Shown piece by piece: positions 24,412 through 32,056 of a stretch of 64,000 nt of DNA. The stretch is from NCBI RefSeq assembly GCF_014652235.1, contig NZ_BMYK01000001.1, positions 1 through 64,000 of the forward strand, given 5' to 3'. Position 1 is the stretch's first letter; the number at the start of each line of letters is the position of its first letter. A model generated the notes under the pieces. That model made no database searches, was not told the origin of the DNA, and saw only the letters and a program-made list of their open reading frames with translations. The position numbers were made by a program, and so were the translations under genes. The stretch is from Pseudorhodoferax aquiterrae. Its GTDB lineage: Bacteria; Pseudomonadota; Gammaproteobacteria; Burkholderiales; Burkholderiaceae_C.

Positions 24412-25394
24412 TCGATCTTGATGTTGAGCTCGCGCACGAAGCGCGCCCATTTGTCCAGGTCGCCGCGCAGCACGGCGTCGAACTCCTGCGGTGTGTTGCC
24501 GATGGGCACGAGGTTCAGTTCGCGCATGCGCTTGTCGATCTCGGGCAGCCGCACGATGCGCGCGACCTCCTTCGACAGCGCCGCTGCGCGCTCCGCCGGC
24601 ACGCCGGCCGGCATCAAGAGGCCCATCCAGGCGTCGGGCTCGAAGCCCTTGTAGCCGTTCTCGAGAAAAGTCGGTACCTCGGGCAGCAGGGCCGAGCGCT
24701 GCGCGCCGGCCATGGCCACCGGGACCAGCTTGCCGCTTTGCAGCAGCGGCTTGGCCGTGCCCACCGCGATCAAACCGATCTTGACGTGGCCGGCCGCGAG
24801 GTCGGTGGCCAGCGGCGCACCACCCTTGTAGGGCACGTGCTCCATTTGAAGCCCCGCTTCGCGCTTGAACAACTCGCCCAGGATGTGGCCGGTGGTGCCC
24901 ATGCCATAGGAGCCGTACGGGTACTTGCCCGGGTTGGCCTTGACGAGCTTGACGAGCTCGGGCAGCGTGCGCGCCGGGAAGTCCGGCGACACCGCCAGGA
25001 TGGTCGAGGAGGCCGCCACCTCGCTCACGGCCGTGAAGTCCTTCACCGGGTCGTAGCCGATGTTGGGGAACAGCGGCGGGTTCTGCACATGGGCCGTGAA
25101 GGTCAGCAGCACCGTGTAGCCGTCCTTGGGTGCCTGGGCCACGAACTTGGTGCCCGTGGTGGTGCCGGCGCCGGGCTTGTTGTCGACGATGACGGGCTGG
25201 CCCCAGACCTTGGTGAGCTCCTGGCCCAGCAGCCGGGCCACGGCGTCGTTGACATTGCCGGCCACCGAGGGCACGACGATGGTCAGCGGCTTGCTGGGGT
25301 AGGGCGCGTTGTCGGATGCGTGGACGGGCAGCGCGGCCAGCAAAGGCAGGGCCAGCAAGGCAGCGCCAAGGCGGCGCCGGTGGGCGATGGGCAT
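24408..25394 (-). CDS. Bug-family (TctC-like) periplasmic solute receptor
   Basis: 328 residues. A signal peptide (MPIAHRRR, hydrophobic Leu/Ala stretch, VHAS cleavage area ~27) precedes Bug blocks YPSKPLTIVVP, VIVDNKPGAG, DGYTVLL and HVPYKGGAPL. It is first gene of an operon with an MDR oxidoreductase and a CoA transferase. It is divergent from a LysR regulator across 162 bp. No TctA/B partner is nearby. Confidence 0.93.
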   Translation of the reverse strand: MPIAHRRRLGAALLALPLLAALPVHASDNAPYPSKPLTIVVPSVAGNVNDAVARLLGQELTKVWGQPVIVDNKPGAGTTTGTKFVAQAPKDGYTVLLTFTAHVQNPPLFPNIGYDPVKDFTAVSEVAASSTILAVSPDFPARTLPELVKLVKANPGKYPYGSYGMGTTGHILGELFKREAGLQMEHVPYKGGAPLATDLAAGHVKIGLIAVGTAKPLLQSGKLVPVAMAGAQRSALLPEVPTFLENGYKGFEPDAWMGLLMPAGVPAERAAALSKEVARIVRLPEIDKRMRELNLVPIGNTPQEFDAVLRGDLDKWARFVRELNIKIE

Positions 25395-25484
25395 GGGTTG
25401 TCTCCTTGGTGTCTGTGCGGCGGCCGTTGCCCGGGCCGCCTGCTTGCGGGGCAGTTTAGGATCGCCGCCCGGTCCCGCTCAATT

Positions 25485-25514
25485 CCTGCCGGGCCGAATC
25501 CGATGCCTGCCGGG
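25485..25514. promoter_or_regulatory. Direct repeat in LysR/Bug divergent gap
   Basis: CCTGCCGGG is found at 25485-25493 and 25506-25514, 21 bp apart. It lies 43 bp upstream of the LysR start and 91 bp upstream of the Bug start. Same-face spacing in a divergent gap suggests binding sites for the LysR regulator; this is inference. Confidence 0.45.
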
Positions 25515-25556
25515 AATCATGGGGAATCACCGGCAGCACCCCCGCGCGGAGGCAAC

Positions 25557-26441
25557 ATGCGGCTGGAAGACCTGCAGGCGTTCCTGCAACTGGCCGAGCA
25601 CGGCAACCTGCACCGTGCGGCGGACGCCCTGGGCGTCACGCAGTCGGCGCTGTCCAAGACGCTGGCGCGGCTGGAGGCCGGCTCCGGGCTGCGCCTGGTC
25701 GAGCGCAGCGGCCACGGCGTGGCATTGACGCCCGCGGGCCTGTCGCTCAAGGCCCATGCGCAGCGCGTGCTGCTGGCCATGGGCGACCTGCGCGGCGACC
25801 TGGCCGAGCAGCGCCAGGCCCGCGCCGGCGCCGTGCGCGTGGGCGTGCTGCCGCACCTGATGTCCACGCTGCTCTCGCCGCTGCTGGCGCGCTTCGTCGC
25901 GCAGCGGCCGCTCGCGCAGTTCAGCATCGAGACGCAACTCAGCGCGCGGCTGCTGGAGCTGCTGCAGCGCGCCGAGGTCGACCTCGTGTTGGCCGCGCGA
26001 CCCGACCGCGTGCCGCGCGACCTGGACTGGCGCCCGCTCGGCCCGCTGGACCTGCGCGTGGCCTTGCGCAGCGGCCACCCGCGCCGCGCGCAGCTGCGCG
26101 CATTGGCCGACCTGACGGCCGAGCGCTGGGCGCTTCCGGCCAGCTCGCTGTACCTGCGCCACTGGCTGGACGAGCGCTTCACCGAAGCTGGCCTGCCGCC
26201 GCCGCGCGTGGCCGTGGAGAGCACGGCCTCGCCCTCGGCCTTTGCCGAGCTGCTGCGCCAGTCCGACCTGCTGGGCATCCTGCCCGCGCAGCTGCTGCAG
26301 CAGGGCGAAGGGCACGGGCTGGTGGCGCTGCCCGGCGATGCGCTGCTGTGGCGGCGCGAACTGGGCGTGTTCTGGCGGGCGGCGGGCTACCTGTCTCCGG
26401 TCTGCGCCGACTTCCGCGACGCGGTGGTGCAGGGCGGCTAA
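25557..26441 (+). CDS. LysR-family transcriptional regulator
   Basis: 294 residues. The N-terminal winged helix-turn-helix (3-62: LQAFLQLAEHGNLHRAADAL, TQSALSKTLARLE) is followed by a LysR substrate-binding domain (~90-290). GCGGAGG lies 5 bp upstream of the ATG at 25557. A very long open frame extends upstream but is antisense to the Bug gene. It is divergent from the Bug operon, its likely target, and convergent with the deaminase gene (4-bp stop overlap). Confidence 0.93.
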   Translation: MRLEDLQAFLQLAEHGNLHRAADALGVTQSALSKTLARLEAGSGLRLVERSGHGVALTPAGLSLKAHAQRVLLAMGDLRGDLAEQRQARAGAVRVGVLPHLMSTLLSPLLARFVAQRPLAQFSIETQLSARLLELLQRAEVDLVLAARPDRVPRDLDWRPLGPLDLRVALRSGHPRRAQLRALADLTAERWALPASSLYLRHWLDERFTEAGLPPPRVAVESTASPSAFAELLRQSDLLGILPAQLLQQGEGHGLVALPGDALLWRRELGVFWRAAGYLSPVCADFRDAVVQGG

Positions 26442-26890
26442 GCCAGGGCGGCGAGCGCTTCGTCCAGCAACAGCGGCCCCTGGACCGTCACGGCCGGCTG
26501 CGCGGCGGCCAGCGTTTGCGCGCAGCCCAGGCCCAGCAGCGGCCCGCCCAGGCGCGCCTCCATCTCGGCCAGCGGCGCGCCGAACACGATGCGGGCCACG
26601 CCGGCCCAGAACATGGCGCCCGCGCACATGGCGCAGGGCTCGCCGCTGGCGTAGACCGTGGCGCCGCGCAGCGCGTCCGGGCCCAGGGCCGCACAGGCCT
26701 CGCGCAGCAGCACGAGTTCGGCGTGGGCGCTGGGATCGCCGGCCGTGTGCTGGCGGTTGCGCGCCGTCCAGACGGCCTGGCCGTCACGGACCAGCACCGC
26801 GCCGAAGGGCATGTCGCCGGCGGCGCGGGCGGTGCGTGCGGCCACGAAGGCGCGGCGCAGGTGGTTGGAGTCGTCGTGCAAGGTGCTCAT
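26438..26890 (-). CDS. Nucleoside/guanine deaminase (CDA superfamily)
   Basis: 150 residues. The zinc and proton-shuttle motif is HAE (56-58) and the second zinc motif is PCAMC (C86, C89), with the surrounding core MPFGAVLVRDG. This is the layout of guanine deaminase and tRNA-adenosine deaminase relatives. The length and the GEPCAMCAGAMFWAGVARI context favour a free-base or nucleoside deaminase rather than TadA. It lies convergent to the LysR gene. Its substrate (guanine, cytosine or modified base) is not settled. Confidence 0.9.
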   Translation of the reverse strand: MSTLHDDSNHLRRAFVAARTARAAGDMPFGAVLVRDGQAVWTARNRQHTAGDPSAHAELVLLREACAALGPDALRGATVYASGEPCAMCAGAMFWAGVARIVFGAPLAEMEARLGGPLLGLGCAQTLAAAQPAVTVQGPLLLDEALAALA

Positions 26891-26935
26891 GGCGCGATGG
26901 TAGAGCGGCCGCCTCCCCCGCGCCGTGGACGGACC

Positions 26936-28378
26936 TCAGCCGCGCAGGCTGGCCACCAGCGCGCGCGTGGCGTCCAGGCCCTGCGGCGTCCAGTGCGCGC
27001 CGGGTGCGAGCAGGTGCTGCTCAACATCCTCGGCGGGTGGCCCCTCGGTGCCGACGCTGGCGCGCAGGCGCTGCGCGGCCCGGAAGCTCGGCGTGCGCGC
27101 CGCGCCCTGGGCGGGCGCGTCGTAGCGGCGGCCGTCCACTGCGGCCGGTCCGCGGATCCAGTCGAACAGCGCCTGCAGCTCGTAGTCGCTGAACACGCCG
27201 AACATTTCGGCGCGCTCGCCCACCAGCAGCTGCCAGAAGCGGCTCTGCGCGGGCTCAGCGCCCGGCACGATCCAGCCCTTGCGCACCAGGGCCTGCAGGA
27301 ATTCGCCCACGCGTGCGGGCTCGCTGAGCCAGCCGTTCACGGTGCGGCCTTCGATGCGGCAGTAGTCGGAATGCGCGCCAGCGCCGGCCGCGCTCTTGGC
27401 GATGAGGATGCGCAGCACCTCGGCGTCGAGGTCGAAACCGGCGATCACGCTGTTGGTGCCCAGGCCCAGGTCGTTGAGCCGGTAGCCGCGGCGCACGCGC
27501 TCCCAGTAGCGGCCGGGGTCTGCGAAGCGTGCGGCGTTCAGCGCCACGGCATCGATGGCCTTGCGCGCATGCCCGCTGTCGGCGTTGTCCACGGTCACGT
27601 GCAGCGTGAAGTAGTACGGGTCCAGCCCCAGTTCGTTGAGCTCGTAGGCGGTGATCAAGAGGTGCAGCGGCAGCTGCTCGTAGCCCAGGTTGAACCCGAT
27701 CACCTCGGGCAGCATCTGCTCGGTCGTGTGTCCGAGCGCCAGCTGGATGGCGCCCTGCTCGAAGTGCTCGTCACTGAGGTGCGTGCCTTCGTTCAGGCCA
27801 TGGGCACGCAGCAGCTCGCGGTACAGCAGCACGTGGTTCTTGCTGGCGTCGCCGCTGCCGAGTTCTTCGAGGTAGGTTTGCGCCAGGCCGGCCATGCGCG
27901 GGTCGCGCGCATGGCGCATGCAGCCGAACAGCCAGGAGCCGTCGACGAGCTTGGTCGGCGCCACGGCCTGCAGGAAATACAGCGCGTGCGTGCGGCTGGC
28001 GAAGAAGCGGCGCGGCGCACCGGCGCGGCGTTGCGCGAGGTACTCCTGGTAGGCATCGGTGGCCTTCTTCGCCGAGGCCGTCATCCAGTCGAACAGCCCC
28101 TCGGGCGAGTCCGGCAGGTCGTCCGCCTGGCTCGCCACGGCGCCGAGCGCATCGCGCAGCAGCGCGAGCGAGCGCCGCTGCGCCGCCAGACGTTCGGTGG
28201 CCGGGTTCACGAGTTCCTCGTACACGGCGCGGTAGGAGCTCGCATGTACCGGCGCCAGCGCGTGGCCGATGCTGGCCGGGTATCGGTCGTCGGAACAGGG
28301 ATAGGCCTGGCGCTGCAGGCCCGTAGGCATCGCGGTGAGGGCGGGTTCGGCCAGGGTGGATGTGTTGGTGGAGTGCAT
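26936..28378 (-). CDS. Iron-containing redox enzyme, haem-oxygenase-like diiron (HDO) superfamily
   Basis: 480 residues, longer than minimal HDO enzymes. The all-helical core carries likely diiron ligands: an E171/E172 region and H182 (LEELGSGDASKNH), an E225/E234 region (LPEVIGFNLGYE), and a cluster H260, D264/D267, H270 (LHVTVDNADSGH). The pattern resembles the 'iron-containing redox enzyme' family, relatives of which (UndA, BesC, SznF) perform C-C cleavage or N-oxygenation. A ~150-residue extension follows the core (~330-480). The ATG at 28378 gives MHSTNT; an upstream in-frame stretch lacks support. It has no biosynthetic neighbours and appears to be transcribed alone. The reaction is unknown. 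Confidence 0.8.
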   Translation of the reverse strand: MHSTNTSTLAEPALTAMPTGLQRQAYPCSDDRYPASIGHALAPVHASSYRAVYEELVNPATERLAAQRRSLALLRDALGAVASQADDLPDSPEGLFDWMTASAKKATDAYQEYLAQRRAGAPRRFFASRTHALYFLQAVAPTKLVDGSWLFGCMRHARDPRMAGLAQTYLEELGSGDASKNHVLLYRELLRAHGLNEGTHLSDEHFEQGAIQLALGHTTEQMLPEVIGFNLGYEQLPLHLLITAYELNELGLDPYYFTLHVTVDNADSGHARKAIDAVALNAARFADPGRYWERVRRGYRLNDLGLGTNSVIAGFDLDAEVLRILIAKSAAGAGAHSDYCRIEGRTVNGWLSEPARVGEFLQALVRKGWIVPGAEPAQSRFWQLLVGERAEMFGVFSDYELQALFDWIRGPAAVDGRRYDAPAQGAARTPSFRAAQRLRASVGTEGPPAEDVEQHLLAPGAHWTPQGLDATRALVASLRG

Positions 28379-28614
28379 GGCCGCAAGACTGCCGACCTGC
28401 GCAGGGCGGCGACCGCAGGCGTTGCCACATGTGCACGTGGGACGGCACCGGGCGCGGCCCGGCCTGCCGTCCGACGCGCAAGGCCTGCATGTGGTCGCCT
28501 GCCAGCCGCGCACACCGGCCGCGCGGCGTCTTCTCCGACATGGCAACGGCCAGATCGCGGCGCACCAGGGGCCCTCGTCCCGGTCACAGTGGCGGCTGAC
28601 CTTGGAGATCAGCC
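28379..28614. other. 236-bp divergent gap upstream of the diiron enzyme
   Basis: No gene or clear promoter is seen between the HDO gene and the small membrane-protein gene. A near-perfect 16-bp palindrome (CCACATGTGCACGTGG, 28425-28440) sits ~50 bp upstream of the HDO start and might be an operator. Confidence 0.3.
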
Positions 28615-28971
28615 ATGCAGGACAGTTTTGACCGCAGCGCCGGCCAGGCACCGGGCTTGAAGCAGCAGGTGCGCGAGCTCATCGATTACGACGACGCGCG
28701 CGACAGCGCACCGCAGGAGCATGCGGCCACGCTGCTCGGCGCCGGTGCGTTCGCGCTGTGCGCGCTGCGTGCGCAGAGCCGGCTGGGTGCCGTGCTGCAC
28801 GCCATGCTGGCCGGGGCCCTGTTGTTCCGCGCCGCTTCGGGCCGCGATGGCCTGCGCCGCTGGGCCGGCGCCGCCCCGGCCCGGCCGGCCACGGCGGCAC
28901 AGGCGCAGGACTGGCGCAGCTCCGGACCCCTGGCGTCCGGCCCCACTGCGCCAGGCACCGGGGCGCCGTGA
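28615..28971 (+). CDS. Small predicted membrane protein, unknown function
   Basis: 118 residues. A polar N-terminus (~1-38, rich in Asp/Glu/Gln) precedes a hydrophobic hairpin (~39-72: HAATLLGAGAFALCAL, then LHAMLAGALLFRAA) and a Pro/Ala-rich tail. GGAG at 28604-28607, 7 bp before the ATG, supports real translation. I do not recognise the family. It is divergent from the diiron enzyme and convergent with the GntR gene. Confidence 0.6.
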   Translation: MQDSFDRSAGQAPGLKQQVRELIDYDDARDSAPQEHAATLLGAGAFALCALRAQSRLGAVLHAMLAGALLFRAASGRDGLRRWAGAAPARPATAAQAQDWRSSGPLASGPTAPGTGAP

Positions 28972-29009
28972 TCGCATGCCGCTGCGCTGGCTGACGCCCG
29001 CGCGCGGAT

Positions 29010-29696
29010 TCAGCCCTTGCGCGGAAACAGCCGCGCGATGCCGCTGCGCAGGTGCTGCGCCATGGCCTCGCGCGCGGCCGCTGCATCGCGCGCTGCGATG
29101 GCTTCGTCGATGCGCAGGTGCTCGGCGCGCACGTCGCGCCAGCGGTGGATCATGGGTTGCGGCGACAGCTCGCGCACGAGCCGGATCGCCACGCGCGTGT
29201 GCGCCATGAGCGCGGCGATGGTCATGACGAGGTAGCGGTTCTCGCTGGCCCTGGCGATCGCGGCATGGAAGGCGATGTCCTCCTCGATGCCGGGTTCGCC
29301 GCGCTGCGTGGCCGCCTCCATGGCCTTGCGCCGCGCCGTGACGGCCGCGCGCAGCCTCGCGTCGCGGCATTGCGCCGCGAGCGCCGCGCTCTCGCCCTCG
29401 AGGATGCAGCGGAACTCCAGAAAGCTGCGCACGTCGGGAATGCCCTGGATCGGCCCGTAGTCGATGCCCCGGAGCGCGGGTTCGTCGCCGACGAAATGGC
29501 CGGCGCCGTGCGCTGCCGTCACGCGGCCCTCCGCCCGCAGCCGCGCCAGCGCCTGGCGCACCACCGGCCGCGACACGCCGAAGCGCTCGGCCAGCGCGTG
29601 CTCGCCGGGCAGGCGATCGCCGGCAGACAGTTCTTCCTCGCGGATCAGCGCCAGCACGTGGTCGTAGACGGTGTCGGTCAGCAGGATGGCGGCCAC
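29010..29696 (-). CDS. GntR-family regulator, FadR/FCD subgroup
   Basis: 228 residues. The winged helix-turn-helix (~6-70: LPGEHALAERFGVSRPVVRQALARL) is followed by an all-helical FCD effector domain (~85-215). The metal/ligand-contact helices include EEDIAFHAAIARASENRYL. FCD regulators usually sense small carboxylates or sugar acids. It is divergent from the enolase-superfamily operon, and a consensus-like operator lies 38 bp upstream of its own start. Confidence 0.93.
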   Translation of the reverse strand: MAAILLTDTVYDHVLALIREEELSAGDRLPGEHALAERFGVSRPVVRQALARLRAEGRVTAAHGAGHFVGDEPALRGIDYGPIQGIPDVRSFLEFRCILEGESAALAAQCRDARLRAAVTARRKAMEAATQRGEPGIEEDIAFHAAIARASENRYLVMTIAALMAHTRVAIRLVRELSPQPMIHRWRDVRAEHLRIDEAIAARDAAAAREAMAQHLRSGIARLFPRKG

Positions 29697-29734
29697 GGCA
29701 GGGTTCTCGCAGGAGTTGTCAGCGCACTATAGCG

Positions 29735-29749
29735 ACTTGTCTGACAAGT
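29735..29749. promoter_or_regulatory. GntR/FCD-type operator palindrome
   Basis: ACTTGTC-T-GACAAGT is a perfect 7-1-7 inverted repeat. Its core TTGTCTGACAA fits the FadR-subfamily half-site pattern (T-N-G-T-N3-A-C-N-A). It lies in the 162-bp divergent gap, well placed for the GntR protein to repress both its own gene and the catabolic operon. Confidence 0.75.
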
Positions 29750-29858
29750 AACGGCGCAAATTGACATCTCCTGACGCGCGGCCCGACCATGCGCACCCGC
29801 GGAACCACGCGCCCGGCGGATGCCCGTCGCCCCTTTGCAAGACCACCGCCGAAAAGAC

Positions 29859-31055
29859 ATGACCACCATCCGCGCCCTGCGCACCTACCGCCTGCCCGAA
29901 CGCCCCAGCCTGATCTGGCTGGAACTGGAAACCGGCGACGGCCTCGTCGGACTGGGCGAGACCTTTCGCGGCGCGGCCGCCGTCGAGACCTGCCTGCATG
30001 CCGAGCTCGCACCCGTCCTGCTGGGCCGCGACGCGCGCCAGATCGAGGGCATCTCGCGCCAACTGCTCACCCCCTACGTGGGCTACAACAGCTCGGGCAC
30101 CGAGGTGCGCGCGGCCAGCGCCGTCGACATCGCGCTGTGGGACCTGGCCGGCCAGCGCCAGGGCGTGCCCGTGTACCAGGCGCTGGGCGGTGGTGCCCGC
30201 GCCAGCGTGCCGGTCTACAACACCTGTGCGGGCTACGCCTACAACACCACGGGCCAGCGCCGCGACATCGGCGCGGACGACGAGTCCATGGGGCCCTACG
30301 ACGACCAGGTGGCGTTCATGCGCGACGCCGGTGCGCTGGCCAAGAGCCTGCTCGCCGAGGGCTACAAGGCCATGAAGATCTGGCCCTTCGACATCTACGT
30401 GCCGGCCAGCGGCGGCCACCTGATCACGCTGGCCGACCTGGAGAAGGGCCTGCAGCCCTTCCGCCAGATCCGCGAAGCCGTGGGCAACCGGATCGAGGTG
30501 ATGTGCGAGCTGCACAGCCTGTTCGGTGGCCACGCGGCGCTGCGCATCTGCCAGGCGCTGGAGGAGTACGGTGTGTTCTGGGTCGAGGACCCGCTCAACA
30601 AGATGGACGACGTGGTAGGCCTGGCGGACCTGCGCCGGCGCACGCGCGTGCCGATCTGCGGCAGCGAGACACTGGGCGGCCTGCGGCCCTTCCGCGACCT
30701 GCTGGCCGGCGATGCGCTCGACGTGGTGATGCTGGACCTCTCGTGGTGCGGCGGCATCACCGAAGGCCGCAAGATCGCGGCGCTGGCCCAGGCCTGGAAC
30801 CGGCCGCTGGCGCCGCACGACTGCACCGGCCCCGTGACGCTCATGGCCGGGCTGCACATGGCGCTGCACGCGCCCACCGCGATCTACCAGGAGGTGGTGC
30901 GCGCCACGCTGGCGACCTGGTACCGAGACATCGTGACGGGCCTGCCCGTGATCGAGGACGGCATGGCCCAGCCGCCCGTGGCTGCCGGCCTGGGCACGCG
31001 GCTGCAAGATGCCTTCAAGCAACAGGACGGCCTCATCGTGCGCGAGAGCCGCTGA
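29859..31055 (+). CDS. Enolase-superfamily (mandelate racemase/muconate lactonizing) enzyme, probable sugar-acid dehydratase
   Basis: 398 residues. A capping domain (~1-125) precedes a TIM barrel with the metal ligands E217, E243 (WVEDP) and E270 (GSE), the base-region K173 (KIW) and H320 (APHD). The E217-L-H219 pair resembles the D/E-x-H acid motif of sugar-acid dehydratases such as galactonate dehydratase. Beta-elimination of water from an aldonate-like acid is therefore likelier than racemisation. The ATG at 29859 follows GAAAAG; an earlier in-frame ATG at 29820 is possible. It begins the operon with a 2-hydroxyacid dehydrogenase and a Bug receptor. Confidence 0.88.
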   Translation: MTTIRALRTYRLPERPSLIWLELETGDGLVGLGETFRGAAAVETCLHAELAPVLLGRDARQIEGISRQLLTPYVGYNSSGTEVRAASAVDIALWDLAGQRQGVPVYQALGGGARASVPVYNTCAGYAYNTTGQRRDIGADDESMGPYDDQVAFMRDAGALAKSLLAEGYKAMKIWPFDIYVPASGGHLITLADLEKGLQPFRQIREAVGNRIEVMCELHSLFGGHAALRICQALEEYGVFWVEDPLNKMDDVVGLADLRRRTRVPICGSETLGGLRPFRDLLAGDALDVVMLDLSWCGGITEGRKIAALAQAWNRPLAPHDCTGPVTLMAGLHMALHAPTAIYQEVVRATLATWYRDIVTGLPVIEDGMAQPPVAAGLGTRLQDAFKQQDGLIVRESR

Positions 31056-31075
31056 CCCTTCACACGAGACACCCC

Positions 31076-32029
31076 ATGCTGATCAAGATCGTCGGACTCC
31101 ACGCCCCCAACGCGCCGCGCCTGCGCGCGCTGCTCGGCGCTGACCACGTGGTGCAGGCGCTCGATGCCTTCCCCGCCCAGGGCGAGATCCACGCCGACGT
31201 GGTCATTGCCAACGCCATCGATGCCGATGTGGCCGCGCGCCTGCGCTGCCGCCTCGTGCACGTGCCCGGCGCCGGTGCCGAGCAGATCGCGCTGGCCGCG
31301 CTGCCGGCCGGCACCACGGTGTGCAACGTGCACGGCCACGAGGTGCCGATCGCCGAATTCACGCTGCACGCCATCCTCGAGCATTGCCTGCAGCTGTGGC
31401 AGTACCCGGCGCGCCTGGATGCCGAGGCCTTCGCCCAGACCTATGCCGCACGGCCGCAGCACGGCGAGGCGGCGGGGCGCAGCCTGGCCATCGTCGGCTT
31501 CGGCCACATCGGCCAGGAGATCGCGCGGCGCGCGCGCGCCTTCGGCATGCAGGTGCTCGCCGTCACGCGCAACGGCAGACCGCACGACCTGGCGGACGAA
31601 AGCGTGGCCGTCGCCGCACTCGACCGCGTGCTGCCGCGCGCCGACGTGCTGGTGCTGGCTTGCCCGCTGGACGAGGGCACGCGCGGCCTGGTCGGCGCGC
31701 CCCAGCTGGCGCTGCTGCCGGCCGGTGCGCTGCTCGTCAACGTGGCGCGCGCCGAGGTCGTGGACGAGCAGGCCCTGTACGAAGCACTGCAATCGCAGCG
31801 CCTGGGCCGCGCCGCGCTCGACGTCTGGTACCAGTACCCCAGGAAGGGCCAGCCGCCCGTCGCGCCCTCGCGCCTCCCCCTCCACGCGCTGCCCAACGTG
31901 CGCGCCACGCCGCACATCTCGGCCATCACGCCAGCGCTGCTGGCGCGGCGCTACGGCTTCATGGCCGACAACATCGCGCGGCTGGCGCAAGCGCAGCCGC
32001 TGCGCAACGTGATCCACCCCGCCCCCTGA
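31076..32029 (+). CDS. D-2-hydroxyacid dehydrogenase
   Basis: 317 residues. The NAD-binding motif GFGHIG is at 141-146. The substrate Arg is R225 (NVARAEVVDE) and the catalytic His is H280 (TPHIS). The usual Glu after ALDVF is replaced in ALDVWYQYP, so the acid partner of the His is not obvious. The family interconverts 2-oxo acids and D-2-hydroxy acids. It lies 20 bp after the enolase-superfamily gene, so it may reduce the 2-oxo acid released by dehydration. The ATG at 31076 gives a complete N-terminal domain. Confidence 0.9.
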   Translation: MLIKIVGLHAPNAPRLRALLGADHVVQALDAFPAQGEIHADVVIANAIDADVAARLRCRLVHVPGAGAEQIALAALPAGTTVCNVHGHEVPIAEFTLHAILEHCLQLWQYPARLDAEAFAQTYAARPQHGEAAGRSLAIVGFGHIGQEIARRARAFGMQVLAVTRNGRPHDLADESVAVAALDRVLPRADVLVLACPLDEGTRGLVGAPQLALLPAGALLVNVARAEVVDEQALYEALQSQRLGRAALDVWYQYPRKGQPPVAPSRLPLHALPNVRATPHISAITPALLARRYGFMADNIARLAQAQPLRNVIHPAP

Positions 32030-32056
32030 CAGACCACACCCACCACCGGAGACAGC

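Noticed and set aside
24345-25556. N-terminal extension of ~400 residues on the LysR regulator at 25557
   Set aside because: The extension is antisense to the Bug gene and lacks domains; a good ribosome-binding site and the helix-turn-helix begin at 25557.
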